DNA of 64,000 nt from Ricinus communis (Eukaryota; Streptophyta; Magnoliopsida; Malpighiales; Euphorbiaceae), in assembly GCF_019578655.1 (NCBI RefSeq), contig NC_063257.1, positions 12,834,001 through 12,898,000 of the forward strand. Reading direction: 5' to 3'. Position 1 is the stretch's first letter. The number at the start of each line of letters is the position of its first letter. Shown here piece after piece: positions 12,200 through 23,939 of this stretch. Both the position numbers and the translations under genes were made by a program. A model generated the notes under the pieces. That model was not told where the DNA came from and searched no databases. It saw only the letters and a list, made by a program, of their open reading frames with translations.

Positions 12200-12881
12200 A
12201 TGGAGGGAAAAATTTCAAAAAAGTTATGATTTAGTCTCTGAACTTCTAAAATTTATAATTTCACCCTTTACACTTAATTGTTTTGTCAATTTAGTCCAAA
12301 TTGATTTCAAATTTTTTTTCTTGGTTCAATTATCCGAAACCCTAATTGGATTCGGCCATTCTCAACCTCTTGGGACTTGAAAGAAGCAATAACTTTCATC
12401 GTCGGGTTTTTCATAATTCATTTTATATCTAAATCAGTAAAATGGGTGTTGACAGTCCCTCATGTTTGAAATTATGTAATTAAGTCCTTTAACTGTTCCT
12501 ATTAGTATCATGAGGCCCCTAAATAAATAAAGGTTAGCGTGTGTCTATTTCTTGCTATACGAGGTTGTGGATGACATTATTAAATAATAAAATAACATTT
12601 TCATAAGTTAAAATGAGAAAAAAGAAATCCAAAATTTCTAATCCCTAATTCTCAAACTATTTTATGTTAACTTCATATTTCACTTAGCAACTCCATTTCT
12701 TTCCTTTTCTCTCAACATAAAACTCATCTTTGAGAAGCTATAGTTCACTTTTCACATCAACATGGTTCATCATCAATAAGGAGCACTACAACAATAAGAA
12801 CAACACAAATAAAATTTAACCATTAAAAGAAATATAATAATATCATTTGCACTTAGTAAGAGAGATTAAACTAAATAAACT

Positions 12882-12913
<32 letters not shown>

Positions 12914-13720
12914 ATGAATTATATTTTTAATATTTAATAAATTAATAAATTTTTGAGGAACTAACTTCGTTGCTTTTTAGATAATCAAACTCAATAAATT
13001 AATATCTTTATTCATTAAGTATATCAATTATAAGAGGGTTGATTATATATATATGGGTTTTGGTTGAGTACTTTTATGTTACTCTATTATTGTAAAGTTT
13101 ATTTTTGAATTATAGATAATTAATCAATATTAGTTTAAATAATCTATTAATGTTATATGTTTTTACACTAATTTAACTTTATATATAATTTTTAATTATT
13201 TATATAAATTAAAATTATATAGTTGAATTTTATAATTGTCAAATACTATTGATTAAATTTTTAAAATATAATTTTTTAGTTGATCAATAATTAAATACTA
13301 TATGTAATTTGACTAATTTAATATTTAATTATATTAATAAATTATTTAAATTAAAATAATATTAATTTTTATAAATTTATATAGTAACAAACATCTATGG
13401 TATATTAAAAGGACTCCATATACTTAAAAATTAATTAATTATTTGGGGTCGAGCTTTGGATGGGTTGAGAAAAGGAAAATATAACAACTAAATACCAGAA
13501 ATTTTAGAAATGACTATAAAATTAATTAAACTAGTCGTTTATCCGTGTGTTGCACGATCATTATTTCCGATTAAAAATTTAAGTTGATTGATACAATTTA
13601 ATAAAATTTCTAATTTTTAATATTAATTTATAATATCTTAAAAAATAATAACAAACTAACTATTTTTAAATATTTTTAATTTTTTAATATTTTAAAATTT
13701 TATTAGTATAATAATAATAT
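12200..13720. other. AT-rich intergenic DNA, no gene
   Basis: I see no coding pattern. An AT run lies at about 12889-12913. Near 13530 the phrase AACTAGTCGTTTATCCGTGT stands out from the AT background and recalls a short motif common at the edge of some plant repeats. It also marks the start of the satellite-bearing block that follows. Confidence 0.45.
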
Positions 13721-14165
13721 AAAATTATTCTAAAATATTTTATTAATTAATTTTAGTAATATAACTTAATACTATAATTGATATTATTAATTTTTAAGAT
13801 TAAAATTTTATCATATAATTAAAAAATTAATATATTATTAAATATAATATTAGAAATATAATTTAAGATGTTATGTTTTAGAATTTGAATTATTATCTAA
13901 TTAAAAATTAATTTATTAGTTAATATAATATTAAAATATAATTAATATGTTAGTTTTAGAATAAAGATAGTATCATTATTTGATTAGAAAACTATTTATT
14001 AGTTAATATAATATTAAAATATAATTAATATACTATTTTTATGATAGAATTAGTATCATTATCTAATTAAAAAACTATTTATTAGTTAATATAATATTAA
14101 AATATAATAAATAAGCTATTTTTTTAGAATTAGAGCTTTAATTAGAAATGTAATTTATTAATCCA
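13720..14165. repeat. 83-bp AT-rich tandem satellite
   Basis: The word AGTTAATATAATATT recurs at 13918, 14001 and 14084, an exact 83-bp spacing. More diverged copies sit at about 13836 and about 13753. The unit includes AGTATCATTAT and TAATTAAAAAACTATTTATT. About five copies are present, with the right-hand three the best preserved. A related single copy lies at about 62640-62770. Confidence 0.7.
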
Positions 14166-14456
14166 TAAATTATTAGAAAAAACTATAAAATTACATATAA
14201 ATTTAAATTTTATATGTCAAAAATAGTACACATATTAAAATAAAAAATTTACGTGTCAAAAATTAAGCACACGTTTCAAAAAAAATTTAGATCTCAAAAG
14301 TTAAAATATATATATATATATATAGATTAACCGCAAGCAAATATGATAATAGGGGACGAATTATTTAACAAAGAGACAAACTTCGTCGCTGAAGATGATT
14401 TTAATCTACGAAATAAAGAATTCGTCGCTTTTGATTTGATTTTTCACCATGCACTC

Positions 14457-14483
14457 GGCGGGAATGCATTTCATTTTCGCGGG
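14457..14483 (+). promoter_or_regulatory. Two E2F-type sites and a probable promoter/5' leader
   Basis: GGCGGGAA at 14457-14464 and TTTTCGCGGG at 14474-14483 both match the E2F consensus TTTSSCGS (the first on the opposite strand), ten bases apart in otherwise AT-rich DNA. A leader-like stretch follows, with CTTCAG|GTAGCT near 14555 resembling a splice donor. The next plus-strand gene is the B3 protein, 3.9 kb downstream. A splice-acceptor-like TTGTAATTAG ends at 18372, 12 bases before its ATG. I infer, without proof, that this is the B3 promoter with a long 5'-UTR intron. Confidence 0.35.
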
Positions 14484-15539
14484 TTCATAAATCCCTTGTA
14501 TATTTATTTTCTCCAAATTTTTTTCACCCTCTTAACGTCACTCACTTCAGGTAGCTTCTTCCATGGCAGCAAAGAATTACTGTAATTTCTATATCTTTGG
14601 CTTTTAATTTCATGAATCTTTCCCTCTTTTCAGCTTTTTGTATCGTTGTATCTCATTTGCAAAGAAACCGCATTTAGTTTGCAGTGTTTCTTTTGTCCCT
14701 TCTCACCATGAATTTGTTGGTTTTGGTTTGAAGTTTTGCTTGAAGTAAATTGACAGCACCAAGTCACGAATCTAAGTAAAGTTCGAGAAAATTTGCAACC
14801 ACACAGTTTAAGCAACAAAGCTATCTCAGGTCTGATCTCTCTCTTTATATGTCCTCCAAATTGTGAAGTTGCGTGATTTGTAGCACCAAAATTGTAATCA
14901 AATAGAGTATTCATAGGGTTTTGAGAATCCCATTTGGGGATATAGATAATTTCTAATTCAAGGCTTTTTACATGGGTTTCTTTACAGCATCGATTATGTT
15001 TTAGAGATGACTTTTGTGTGGAATCAACTAGAAAGGATTGGGTATAGTTTCATGCATTGTTGTAGGTTTTCTAATTTTAGTTGTGTTCTACTAACTGAAA
15101 CTTGAATATTATCAAGCAACTACTGATTGGGATTCATGAAATAAGATTGTGATATCGGGAGATAAATTGTTGTAGATAATGTGGTTTTGGATCCCCAGTA
15201 GGGAATAGGGATACAGAAAATTGAAGTTTGATATTCAAGTATTAAACTTAATCACTAATCGTGTAGTTTCTGTTCTTAAAAGCTGATATCTGTCCAGCTG
15301 GAGTATGGAACTCAGCGCTATCAATTACCCACTGTCAAATTTTCAGAATTATATGTGGTTTGCGTCTTGAGAATGTGCACTCGACTAAAGGAACTTGGAC
15401 GAGTAGCTTATGAGTTCTTTCTTGTTGGAACATGGAGTTTAGATGATGTTGAAAAATTAGATCTCAGAGAAAAAACGAATGAAGTAGATGAGCAGTGGTG
15501 GTTGATAGATATCAATTAGTGTGTTTGATACTCTTCTCT

Positions 15540-18330
15540 AGGCGTGTTTATATCCACAAGAATCTCTAATAGTCTAGATTAATTCAAACATTGTCTAACA
15601 GCTAGTAAAAGGAATCGGAAGAAAGTGGATCAGAATTGAATCCAACTAATGGTTATGTATATAAAATAATAATAAGCTGAAAATAAATCCAACTCACACA
15701 CGCACAAATGAACAAGACGAGACGAGATAAGGCGAGATGCATTTATGTGTTATAGCCTGACATAAGACCACAATACTAATTTAAGTCCATTATAAGACAT
15801 GCTCAATATAAATTCAAAGTAGAGCTAACATGTTAGCAATATGGTTGAAAAGGGCTCTACACTATCAAGGTTGGAACACACTACTTGTTTTCAATCCTTG
15901 GACTCTAGGAAGAAACTACAGAAGTTACGCATGAATATGGTATTTGAAGGTTTGAACCATACTTAGGTTCAACTGCTAAGTACTTACTAAGAATGTAGCA
16001 GAGTTTTCAATTCTTTGAACCCATTCCTTTCTTATAAATAAGCTCAAGTTTTGATCACGTGCCTATCCTGGGTCATGAGTGATTGAGATTATATGCCCAT
16101 AGCTCTTAGGAAGCAGCTCTACTTCCAAAATCACTAGCTGTCATCCATCAAAGGTATATTATAACAGATACTCCAACCCCACATTTTAAGCACTATATAT
16201 TGACATTAATAGCCACATGCTCAACCTCAATCCCACTGCAATAGCACTGTCGTACAAGTAGGATGGTCTCTTTGCAAGTCATTTCATATGACTGCAAAAT
16301 AATCGAGTAAATAAATAAGCTGATAGTGCCCCTCAAATACATCATGTGACTTTGTTCAACGATATTGAATCCCCTTTATGGGATCTCCAATCACAGAAGT
16401 TGGGTATCCATCACATAGTATTAGAATAGGCAATAGCCCCATCCCACTTGATGTCTCGCCTGCTAGCCTCCTCGCTAGTGGCTTGGTCAGAGGATTAGCC
16501 AATTCCTCTCTAACCTCATAATATCCATGGATATAACATAATCATTAATCAATTGCCTCACAATATTCTGTTTCAATCTTATATGTCAATTTTAACATTA
16601 TACGTTTTATTCTGCGCTTGAACAAAAACAGCTTGACAATCATCACAATGAAGAGATACAACCGCTGCTGGGCTCTTCCATAGAAGTATTCCTACGACTA
16701 GGTTCTTTAGCCACTCTGCTTTAGAGTCTACCATCTCTAAGATAATAAACTCATTTTCCATGGTGGACCTCTCTATGCAAGTTTGCTTGGACGACTTCTA
16801 AAAGACTGCACCACTTGCTACTTAATATACCAATAACATATGTAATATCTAGACATGTACAATTCTTCAAGAACATCAAACTACCAATTATTTGCACATA
16901 TTCAAATTGTGATAAACTATCACCATGGTTCTTGATTAGATGCAAACTACTATTATTTGGTGTAAAAACAAGTTCCTAATAAAAGTACTCTTATTTCCTC
17001 AACATATTTTCAATATGGTGTGCTTATGATAAAAAAAGTCATTATCGTGCTTATACATTTTAATTTCTGAAATCACAGTAGCTTCACCTATATCTTTATG
17101 TCAAATTGAGATGTAAGAATATTTCAGTTTCATTCACAACATTTAAACTTGTGTGAGATATAAGCAAGTCATTATATAATGTAGAAACAGGTATTCAATC
17201 AAAGTGCTTATATTTCCTCAATATGGTGTGCTTGTGATAAAACAAAGACAGTATCATGTTTATACAGTTCAATTTCTAAAATCATATTAGCTTCACTCAT
17301 GTTTTTCATGTCAAATTGAGATGCAAGAAATATTTTAGTTTCATCTATATGTATATGAGCAAGTCATTGATATGTAACAAACCACATCATTAACAAATTT
17401 ATTCTATATGCATTTGCCAGCTTCATTAATCACATACCCATTTGATATCATCAAATTATCAAATTTATCACGCTATTGTTTGGGAGCTTATTTCAACTAT
17501 ACAAAGATTTAATTAGCTTTTATTCTCCTTACCAGGAATCACACATTCCTCAGGTTGCTCCATATAGATCTCCTCTTCAAGATCATTATTGAGGAATGCA
17601 GTCTTTGCATCCATTTGATGCTTTATTTATAGATGGAGTTTCAAATAATACTCTAATCAATGAATTATAGTCACAAGAGAATATGTATCAAAATTATCAA
17701 AATTTTCTTTTTTGTTTATATCCTTTAGCCACCAATCTAGTTGTATATTTATCAATTCTATCATCTGGTATTAATTTCTTTTTAAACACCATTTGTAACC
17801 AATAGGTTTGTATTTAGGTGGCAAGTCAATCAATTTCCGTGTATGATTAGCTATGATAGAATCAAGTTGATAACTAATAGCTTCTTTCTAAAATGGAGCA
17901 TCAAATAGAAGTTATATAGCATCATGATAAGTCAAAGGATCATTTTCAACTACAAACACATGCAAGTCATCACCAAAGCTAGTTTCTTTTCTAACTCTAG
18001 TCGTTCTATTCAATTCATGCATATTCTCGCAATTATCATATTCATCGTTATTAACATGTATATCATGTATCTTATCAACAATATCCTTTCCCTTATTCTT
18101 AATAGGAAACATATGTTCATAAAAGGATGCATTTCTAGATTCAATAATTGTATTATGCTCTAATACATCACTTTGTACAAGTAACCTATATCCAATACTA
18201 TTAAAAGCATAACCAATGAGCACACAATCACAGGTTCTTGAACCAAGTTTTCTTTTCCTTGGTTCAGGTAGTATTACCTTAGCCAACCGCCCCAAAGTTT
18301 CTTTATGTAATTTCTCAGTATCCTTTTATT
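15540..18330 (-). mobile_element. Degenerate, 5'-truncated Ty1/copia retrotransposon
   Basis: Minus-strand fragments follow copia pol order. 17912-18295 is the region between integrase and reverse transcriptase (GSRTCDCVLIGYA, with FYEHMFP). About 17520-17625 gives the reverse-transcriptase motif MDAKTAFLNNDLEEEIYMEQ. 16751-16945 covers YVQIIGSLMFL. 16579-16761 covers an RNase H piece with HCDDCQA, and about 16440-16560 is the RNase H tail. Gag, protease and most of integrase are missing, because the element stops near 18300, about 85 bp before the B3 start codon. Many stops show it is long dead. The downstream part to about 15540 is likely its 3' untranslated DNA, but no LTR pair could be matched. 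Confidence 0.8.
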
Positions 18331-18384
18331 TCTCCATAAATATTTCTTCTTTATTCTTCTACTTGTAATTAGCTTTATTTTAAA

Positions 18385-21300
18385 ATGGTGGCGGACAATG
18401 GTAACTCCAACACCTATGAGGAGGCTCGCAAGCTACGCCTCAAGGAAAACAAAAAGAGATTCGAGGTACTGAATCCCACCACCCTTTCCCTTTTCATTTC
18501 TAGGTTTTTTTCATTTTTCTAAGGATCTTTTTGGCCGGGCAACCACAAAACTACAAAGTTTATGTATAAGCAAGAACATATGATTGTATTAATTAGTTTG
18601 TTTGTTGGGTTTCTTTTATTTGTTTGAAGGACTTGGGAATTTCAAAGATTTCAAAAAGTCTTTCTAATCTCACTACCCCTGAAAAGAAAACCAAGGTAAA
18701 CACCTCTTTGTAATTTACCATCTCAATTACTATAGAAATTTTTTTAAATAAGCCACTTATTTCTTTATATTATATAATTTTGAATCTGTTTATTGAACTT
18801 GGTATGAGTATTCTGTTTTAAAAATGCCTAGCAACACCTTCCAAAACCAAAACCAGCAGCTACTGGGGTGCTTGAACCAAGACGCTCTACTCGAACTCGA
18901 AATGCAGTTACTTCATATGGTGATGATGTAAGTATAAGTCTCTTTAATTTATTTATGGAGACATAGTTCTTAAACAACTCCTATGTGCTGTTTTTTATAA
19001 ATTGCCATAACAATTAATTTTTCTTGCTTCTAGATGGACATTGATCTTCCACCTCTGCGCAAGAGGTATAAATCAAGCTCGTCGTCATGGGCAAAGTGAG
19101 TTATTCTTTTTGTCCTTTTGAAATAAATTCTATGTTATGTTGCTTTAGCTCATCGTGGACTGTAGCAATAATTCTCTGGATTTTCTTTAGCTACGTTGCA
19201 AGGCCATTGGATGAAGTTAAACTTGCATCTTATGAAGATCGAACTCGAGCTCTTAAAGCTGCAGAGGAATTCCAAAATAGTCTACAATCTGGAAATCCAT
19301 CTTTTGTCAAATCAATGGTTCGGTCTCATGTTTATAGCTGTTTTTGGTTGGTAAGTCCAAAGAAGGAAGCTTTTGCTTTATGATGTGAATTTTTTGGTTA
19401 GAGAGACATCTTGTTTACTCATTATGCTTTATATTTTAGGGGCTACCTACTCAGTTTTGCAAGAATCATCTTCCAAAAAAAGACTTGGACATGATACTTG
19501 AGGATGATAATGGCTCAACATATGATGCTAAATATCTTGGCAATAGGACCGGGCTTAGTGGTGGTTGGAGGGGATTTGCTTTGGATCATAAATTAGATGA
19601 CGGTGATGCAGTTGTATTTGAATTGGTAGAGCCGGACAAGTTTAAGGTATATATATTAACTTCTTCATGCACCGATCTTCAACATCTTGACTAGGATTTT
19701 TAGTGCACTTCTCACTAGAATCCCTTTATTGAGGGCGTTCTTTTGGTAGTGCGACCAGCCTTGAAACATAATTTTTGACAACCCCATCTCTGTATTAACA
19801 ACCCAGCAGTCCCTCCTATTCTGAACCTCGAAGTTCCTCTTGAAAAGTATATTGCGCAGTCTGGTAAATTGCACAATCACTATGCACCAATGTGGTAAAT
19901 GCTGGTCACAAAAAGGACAATCTGTCACTGTTTTGTTTTTCAACATTTAATTTGTAGCATATAGCTTCTTCATTCAAGCCATTTGACATGGCTTCATCGG
20001 AGAAATGATGACTTAATCAGTAATGGATCCCATGAAAAGGTTTTAACGTCAGAAGGTCTTTCAATTGAAACTATGTCAGATTTCATAGAGTTACAACTGG
20101 AACTAAGCTAATTGCTACCAAATTGATGTTTGATAACAAAATAGTAACAAATAGATCTTCTGTGACCACAATTAGCATCAGTTTGAAGTGTACTGATTGT
20201 TGTCATTGTTGTAATGTTGCTCCCATGAATTGTAGGAATATGGATTCATCATCCTTTTGCCCTTTTATACGTGGCTGTTATAAAATTATAGGGAATAAGA
20301 ATGAATTATAGAGACTCTTGAAATTCTAATTTTTGAATATATTATAATAGAGAATGAGCATGATTTAAAAACTATTCGAAGCTTTGCTCGATAATAAACT
20401 AATTCGAGATTGTTCATTGAGTTAATTGAGCAAAGCTCAAGCTTGATAATTTTATGGAGTCTTGAGCTTAACAGGGTTTGATTCATTATCTCACGAATTT
20501 ACTTGTTTATTGGCTCGCAAGCAGGCTCGCGAATAGGCTCATGAGTTCGAGCTCAGTTTGTTTAGAAGTTTGCAAACAAGCTCACAATCTGACCTATGAG
20601 CAGGCTCGTTTGTGAGCTCGTTTATTGACTTGAGCTCAGTTCGAATTAATCTTATTCTTAAATTTAAAATCTTATATATATATATATATATAATAAAATA
20701 TTAGTATTTATTATAAATACATATATATTATAAATAATAACTATAATATTTATTACATAATAATAATAATTAAGATTAAAAAATGCTTAATGAGCTAGAA
20801 CTTTAGTTCAAACTTTTTTATTATATAACTATTTGATGAGCCAAAACTTGAACTTAGCTTGTTTAGTAGTAAATGACTATTTAAGAATCGAGTTTGAGCT
20901 GTTTGCAAGCTCAATAATTTTGAGACGAGCTGAGTTTGAGCTTCAATCTAAGAGTTCGAATCGAGCTCGAGAACCGAGTTGAGCTTGTCGAAGTTCGCTA
21001 CTTACAGCCTTAGCTCTAACTAGCATGTTGAAATATATAGCTTCTTGAATTGTATCTTATATGGGTACCAAAGTGCAATTACTAGGAAAAACACTGAATA
21101 CTTGGAGCGTGCAAAAATAATGTCAGGTTTTTAACACATTAAACTTAATGAATCACAGAACAAGAAGATGATTCTTCCTATCATATACTCGAACCTCCAC
21201 GCTCTTTAGCACGAGATTTTGAGTCTCGCGTGTCTACCATTTCACCACCATAGCTAGTTTTATTTATAAAGGTGGATTTGTGCATTACTTGCTTATTGTC

Positions 21301-22018
21301 TATTATAAAATCAGATTCAAATAGTTCTGATATGATGAACATGGAATGATGATGATAAATTAACTATAAGATTGACATTATTAACCTTCATATTCTAGTT
21401 ATTTCCTATTCTAACAGTTAGGCATCTTTTTCAAATTGTTTCAGATAAATATGTGCAAAAAAATAGTTAACGAGTTCGGCTGTTCTGCAGGTTTGCACAT
21501 TTAGAGTATCATCATTGCTGTCTGCTCAAACACATACTGTCAATGCTGTAGACAAAGAAGAATCTATAGCAAAGAATGCATCCAAAGGGCGAAAAAAGAC
21601 TGCTCCACATTCAGGTAAGACTCGGAAGTCAAACAAAGCTAAGGCAAATAAGATTGATGATTTATCAGATACTAAAAAACCCCAATCAGAGAACATAGAC
21701 TCAACTGAGAAAAATGGTATTGTTTCTAAAGAGGATGATAAGAACATAGACTCGATTGAGGAAAATGGTTCTGATGCTGAAGAAGATTATACAAATATGG
21801 ACTCGACTGAGAAAAATTGTTCTGTTGTTCACAACGATGATAAGAACATAGACTTGATTGAGAAAAATGGTTTTATTCCGGAAGAGAGCAGCAGCGATGA
21901 GGAAGAATCAGTCAGCAGAAAGAAGGTAATTTCAGTTGACAAAAAGGATAAAGAAGAAAAACGTTTATTCAAGCCTAGAAAGAAACGTGCACCAAGATAT
22001 CTTAGGAGGAATGCATAA
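18385..22018 (+). CDS. B3 domain-containing protein (At5g42700/At3g19184-like)
   Basis: Coding exons are 18385-18465, 18630-18695, 18832-18927, 19034-19095, 19191-19350, 19440-19646 and 21491-22018. All have GT-AG borders and sum to 1200 nt, or 399 residues. The N-terminus MVADNGNSNTYEEARKLRLK, then KRFEDLGISKISKSL, is the conserved leader of this plant B3 subgroup and fixes the start. Residues about 134-231 form the B3 DNA-binding domain (SFVKSMVRSHVYSCFWLGLP, LDMILEDDNG, GGWRGFALDHKLDDGDAVVF). Basic patches near residue 95 (RKRYKSSS) and at the C-terminus (PRKKRAPRYLRRNA) suggest nuclear import. Between them lies an acidic tail with four 17-residue repeats. The product probably binds DNA in the nucleus, but its targets are unknown. 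The last intron (1.84 kb) holds repeat DNA and a plastid-type tRNA relic. A copia fragment abuts the 5' end. The gene appears intact. Confidence 0.92.
20370..21000. repeat. GAGCTCG-rich degenerate fold-back repeat in the B3 intron
   Basis: Clusters of GCTCG, GAGCTC and AAGCTC words lie at about 20370-20640 and again, in complementary sense, at about 20780-20995, around an AT-rich core with a TA run near 20672. The flanks (ATTCGAAGCTTTGCTCG on the left and GAGCTTGTCGAAGTTCGC on the right) are partly inverted. This fits a decayed non-autonomous DNA element of a kind widespread in plants. The superfamily is not clear. Confidence 0.5.
21187..21254 (-). pseudogene. trnL-CAA: Plastid-type tRNA-Leu(CAA) pseudogene, T-arm truncated
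   Basis: On the minus strand the sequence runs GGTGGTGAAATGGTAGACAC, then GCGAGACTCAAAATCTCG, GTGCTAAAGAGCGTGGA and GGTTCGAGT. These are the D arm, the anticodon arm (loop CTCAAAA, anticodon CAA), the long class II variable arm and the start of the T arm of plastid trnL-CAA. The match stops after GGTTCGAGT, so the 3' T stem and acceptor strand are missing. The 5' acceptor strand is also altered. It cannot fold as a functional tRNA. It lies inside the last intron of the B3 gene, antisense to it. The plastid assignment is from memory of the conserved gene. Confidence 0.8.
21692..21895 (+). repeat. 51-bp coding minisatellite (four 17-residue acidic repeats) in the B3 gene
   Basis: Four in-frame copies of 51 bp encode units beginning NIDSTEKNG, NIDSIEENG, NMDSTEKNC and NIDLIEKNG, each followed by an acidic half such as SKEDDK. 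They cover residues 292-359 of the B3 protein. Copies differ by several substitutions but keep the N-x-D-x-x-E-x-N frame, so expansion was by whole units and the frame has been kept. Confidence 0.85.
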
Positions 22019-22640
22019 GAGACTTGAGGAGAGAATTTTACGCTCAGACTTTTTGGTAAGCTGTAAGACTTGCAGAGAACTTTTCAATTTAGCACTTTTA
22101 AGTTAACATTAGACTTAAAAGTAGTCTTATTTATGCACAATCATAGCTTTCAATTCTTATTTACTCCATTGCTTAGAATTAAATACGAGATATACAAAAA
22201 TTCAATGTCACTAGTAGCCAGTGGTGGACCTAGAAATTCTAGCTAAGGAGGCAAATTGTTTAGAGCTATATGATGTCCAATGAGTAACCTAGTAAGATAG
22301 AGTTGTAAGTTGTAGCAAACTACTTTACAAACTGAGCCTGAGACAATAAAGTGAGCTTACAAAATAGATGACAATATAATTTACCAAAACACAACTAACT
22401 AACCAATCATGATCTCAAAATCAACACATTTACAATAGATGGAAGTAGCATCAATCAACAACTATAAGTTTCAACATATATGCATTGATATAAGTAATAC
22501 CAAAATATATTTGTTTGATGTACAATTTTAATCAGACACAAAAAAGTATCTAACCTATTTACCCTCAACATATATCTTTCTCAATATATGTAACTGAGGA
22601 ACTTGCTAGAACATCAAACATAACCTATCATGTTAACAAT
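22019..22640. other. B3 3' flank and repeat debris
   Basis: The first ~180 bases are the likely 3' UTR of the B3 gene. At 22215-22250 CCAGTGGTGGACCTAGAAAT recalls the end of a common plant dispersed repeat (CCAGTGGCGGAGCC type). The rest shows no gene. Confidence 0.4.
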
Positions 22641-23075
22641 AACATAAGAGAATCTCAATTCCTCTTTAATAAAACATCTAAATCTTCACTGTAAGAAGCC
22701 AAGACTTTTATCAATTCAATAAACTTACCATTTTCTTTTAAGTTGGAACTTTCATCATGGCTTCTCAAAGTACAAGCTTAGAATGTCAACCATTAGACTA
22801 CATCAGTGGAGGTTTTAACCTATTTTAACATGACATATTGATAAGGTCCTGCTTTGATATAAGCCCTTCGAGTTTCATCTGTTTGATTGATAGGATAATT
22901 CCGCATACTAGTACGCTTTCCAGGATCATGTTCTCTTATGACTCAATTGTAGGAGCTTTCGTTGGATAATGTTGGAGAACTAAATTCTCAATGATGATTG
23001 GGTGATTTTCATGAATTATAGTTTCATCATTAGGAGTGGCATTTTCCACAAAAGAATAATCAACTATAGAGCTAA
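22640..23075 (-). pseudogene. Broken hAT-family (TTF-type zinc finger) transposase-like gene
   Basis: On the minus strand, about 23030-22850 reads ENHPIIIENLVLQHYPTKAP, then EHDPGKRTSMRNYPINQTDE and TRRAYIKAGPYQ. That is the conserved N-terminal block of plant TTF-type zinc finger/hAT dimerisation proteins (DPG-x-R, NYP, RRAY-x-x-GPYQ). After a gap with stops, about 22760-22670 reads LRSHDESSNLKENGKFIELI followed by KVLASYSEDLDVLL, the later R-x-HDES-x-x-x-x-x-GNF-x-E-x-x-x-LLAS block. The TTF finger segment normally between them is missing. Stops and the deletion show a pseudogene. The family is known from hAT transposases and domesticated relatives. No terminal repeats were found. Confidence 0.7.
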
Positions 23076-23930
23076 AGTTGAAACATTAGCTTCAAAATTT
23101 GGAGAGTTCTTTTTCTTGAAAAAGGCATTTTATTGTTTTAGGTTTTCCCATTATTGGCTGACTTTGGGGAAGAAGTTTCTTATACGAGGGAAGCTTTAAA
23201 AGAAAGAAACATAGAGATCTGATGATATTCGTAGTTTTTACCTATAAAAGGGCTGGCTTTTTGCTCGGTTGATTACTAAAGAAGGCTCTTCTCTTGGTAA
23301 GTCTGTTCTGGGCACTCTGTCTTTCCACCTCGTACCTTTATATATGGTATCCTACTCTTGATCGAATGCGACTACACCTATCCCTACTTTCTTGGGTGCT
23401 GGTACTACCTCTTACTTTTGTGGGTAAACTCCTACTTGATTAGTTAGAAATGAACTTCTCTGTCTCAATTCGTAGATCTATCTATCCTCTTCTTTTTAAG
23501 ATTTTACTAACCTAAAGAAATATCAGGCATGAAACTGCCATTCTCTATATAAGTTCATAATACCAACGTCAAAATGAAGAAAAAACAAGGACAACAAATA
23601 GACATGATACACCATTAACAAAAGGCACAAGAAGAAAATGACTCGAATTGCAAAAAGATTTTAGGAATTTCATGACCAAAATAATTAATAATTTTCAATA
23701 AACAAGGAAAAATCATGAACTTACCTCTTATGAAAGATCAAATTAGAAATTCTATCAGCAATACAATTGGGTTGTTGCTTGAAGCAAACCATGCATAACT
23801 TATCTTCTTAGGCTTGAAAAGAAGAAATCCCTCCCATCCTTCTTCCTGATTCAGAAATAATTTACCAATTAACTTGTATTTTAGTGAAAGTGGCGAAGCG
23901 AGATACAAAAAGAGGGAATTTGTGAGAACT
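23076..23930. other. Intergenic region with a GC-richer patch
   Basis: No gene is supported. About 23250-23480 is less AT-rich than the rest (for example TTCTTGGGTGCTGGTACTAC), resembling neither neighbour. It could be more of the hAT remnant or organelle-derived DNA, and I cannot decide. The open frame at 23738-23953 on the minus strand shows no family pattern. Confidence 0.35.
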
Positions 23931-23939
23931 TTTTGGTCA

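Noticed and set aside
14630..14914. 94-codon minus-strand frame near the E2F sites
   Set aside because: No conserved motif; a plus-strand leader is the better reading of this area.
21187..21254. Functional tRNA-Leu gene
   Set aside because: The 3' T stem and acceptor strand are missing, so it cannot form a tRNA.
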